A stretch of DNA of 64,000 nt from an uncultured bacterium (lineage in GTDB: Bacteria; Cyanobacteriota; Vampirovibrionia; Gastranaerophilales; Gastranaerophilaceae). This document shows, piece by piece, positions 63,782 to 64,000 of the stretch. The stretch is taken from the NCBI GenBank assembly GCA_949297715.1, contig CASFTJ010000006.1:1-64000 (forward strand). Reading direction: 5' to 3'. Every line of letters begins with the position of its first letter. Position 1 is the stretch's first letter. Made by a program: the position numbers and the translations under genes. Below the pieces are notes generated by a model. The model did no database searches, was not told the DNA's origin, and saw only the letters and a list, made by a program, of their open reading frames with translations.

Positions 63782-64000
63782 CTACCATTTATCAATATTT
63801 TTAAAGTCATCAAGTGCACCTTTTACAGGAGGGGGATTTCCTTGATTAAGACAGCCATTACTACGATATCTCAAATTAGTCATTTTACTGTTTCCGGGAT
63901 TGATTAATTTTTCGTCCATTATGACTTCAAACAAATCATATCCTGCTTTATTCGGCCCTTTTTTACCATTAACATCTACCAGCCATAAACTTCTCCAATC
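63782..64000 (-). CDS. Pilin-like protein, C-terminal 72 residues (runs off right edge)
   Basis: An open frame from the window edge to a TAG at 63784-63782, no start in view. It reads DWRSLWLVDVNGKKGPNKAG, then YDLFEVIMDEKLINPGNSKM and ends with DDFKNIDKW. The D-x-N-G-x-x-x-P-N-x-x-G-x-D-x-F motif is the same as in the 58646 protein and fits the C-terminal domain of pseudopilin-like proteins. The N-terminal helix lies outside. Confidence 0.7.
   Translation of the reverse strand, partial: DWRSLWLVDVNGKKGPNKAGYDLFEVIMDEKLINPGNSKMTNLRYRSNGCLNQGNPPPVKGALDDFKNIDKW

Overview
The window reads as low-GC chromosomal DNA of a fermentative, Gram-negative-type bacterium. My best guess is the non-photosynthetic cyanobacterial sister group (Melainabacteria/Vampirovibrionia, Gastranaerophilales-like). 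The evidence is indirect. The ATP synthase beta and epsilon genes form their own operon, as in Cyanobacteria. There is a Ycf45-like R3H/AAA protein and a complete minC-minD-minE set. Central metabolism looks anaerobic (pyruvate phosphate dikinase, a four-subunit 2-oxoacid:ferredoxin oxidoreductase, FixCX-type electron transfer). Several small proteins share short N-terminal or C-terminal motifs that I associate with this lineage. A 16S search with bases 1-347 would settle the placement.

Layout. 1-980: the 5' end of a 16S rRNA gene (minus strand), its leader and promoter. 985-10,600: envelope and carbon metabolism (small exported protein, Slt-type lytic transglycosylase, ManC, metallopeptidase plus DUF3137 pair, PpdK, RsmD). 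10,700-15,800: a redox island (fixC-fixX on plus; a vorB/korA-type operon on minus). 15,947-21,643: a 1,898-residue coiled-coil protein with tandem repeats, overlapping a GlcD-type oxidase. 23,000-25,800: minus-strand operon R3H ATPase, CheR-like methyltransferase, glutaredoxin. 26,000-32,700: fusA, pheT, rplI and small exported proteins. 32,693-35,361: a one-carbon cassette (MetE/MtaA-like protein, CooC-like ATPase, FolD). 35,390-37,800: DnaJ and two hypotheticals. 37,900-48,126: S10/spc ribosomal operon on minus, interrupted between rpsH and rplF by an Xre regulator and a hypothetical gene, and ending early at rplR. 48,400-53,100: the Min operon flanked by two paralogous lysozyme-like proteins with EF-hand tails. 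53,200-59,340: NrtR-like regulator, secG, tcdA, SDR, GT9, comM and a pilin-like protein. 59,386-62,321: operon atpD-atpC plus a split chromate transporter. The end holds a PlsC-like acyltransferase, a hypothetical gene, and the C-terminus of a second pilin-like protein.

The genes suggest a cell that ferments through ferredoxin, keeps an F-type ATPase, builds an LPS-type envelope (GT9, ManC, PlsC) and divides by MinCDE. Several genes (slt, metallopeptidase, rsmD, GT9, comM, plsC) have a -10 box 0-9 bases before the start codon and no Shine-Dalgarno, so leaderless translation may be common. The most unusual items are the repeat-bearing giant coiled-coil gene, the Xre insertion in the spc operon, the paralogous muralytic-type proteins around minCDE, the CooC/MetE-core/FolD cassette, and the recurring terminal motifs in otherwise unrelated small proteins. 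No CRISPR array, tRNA gene, insertion sequence or prophage was seen.
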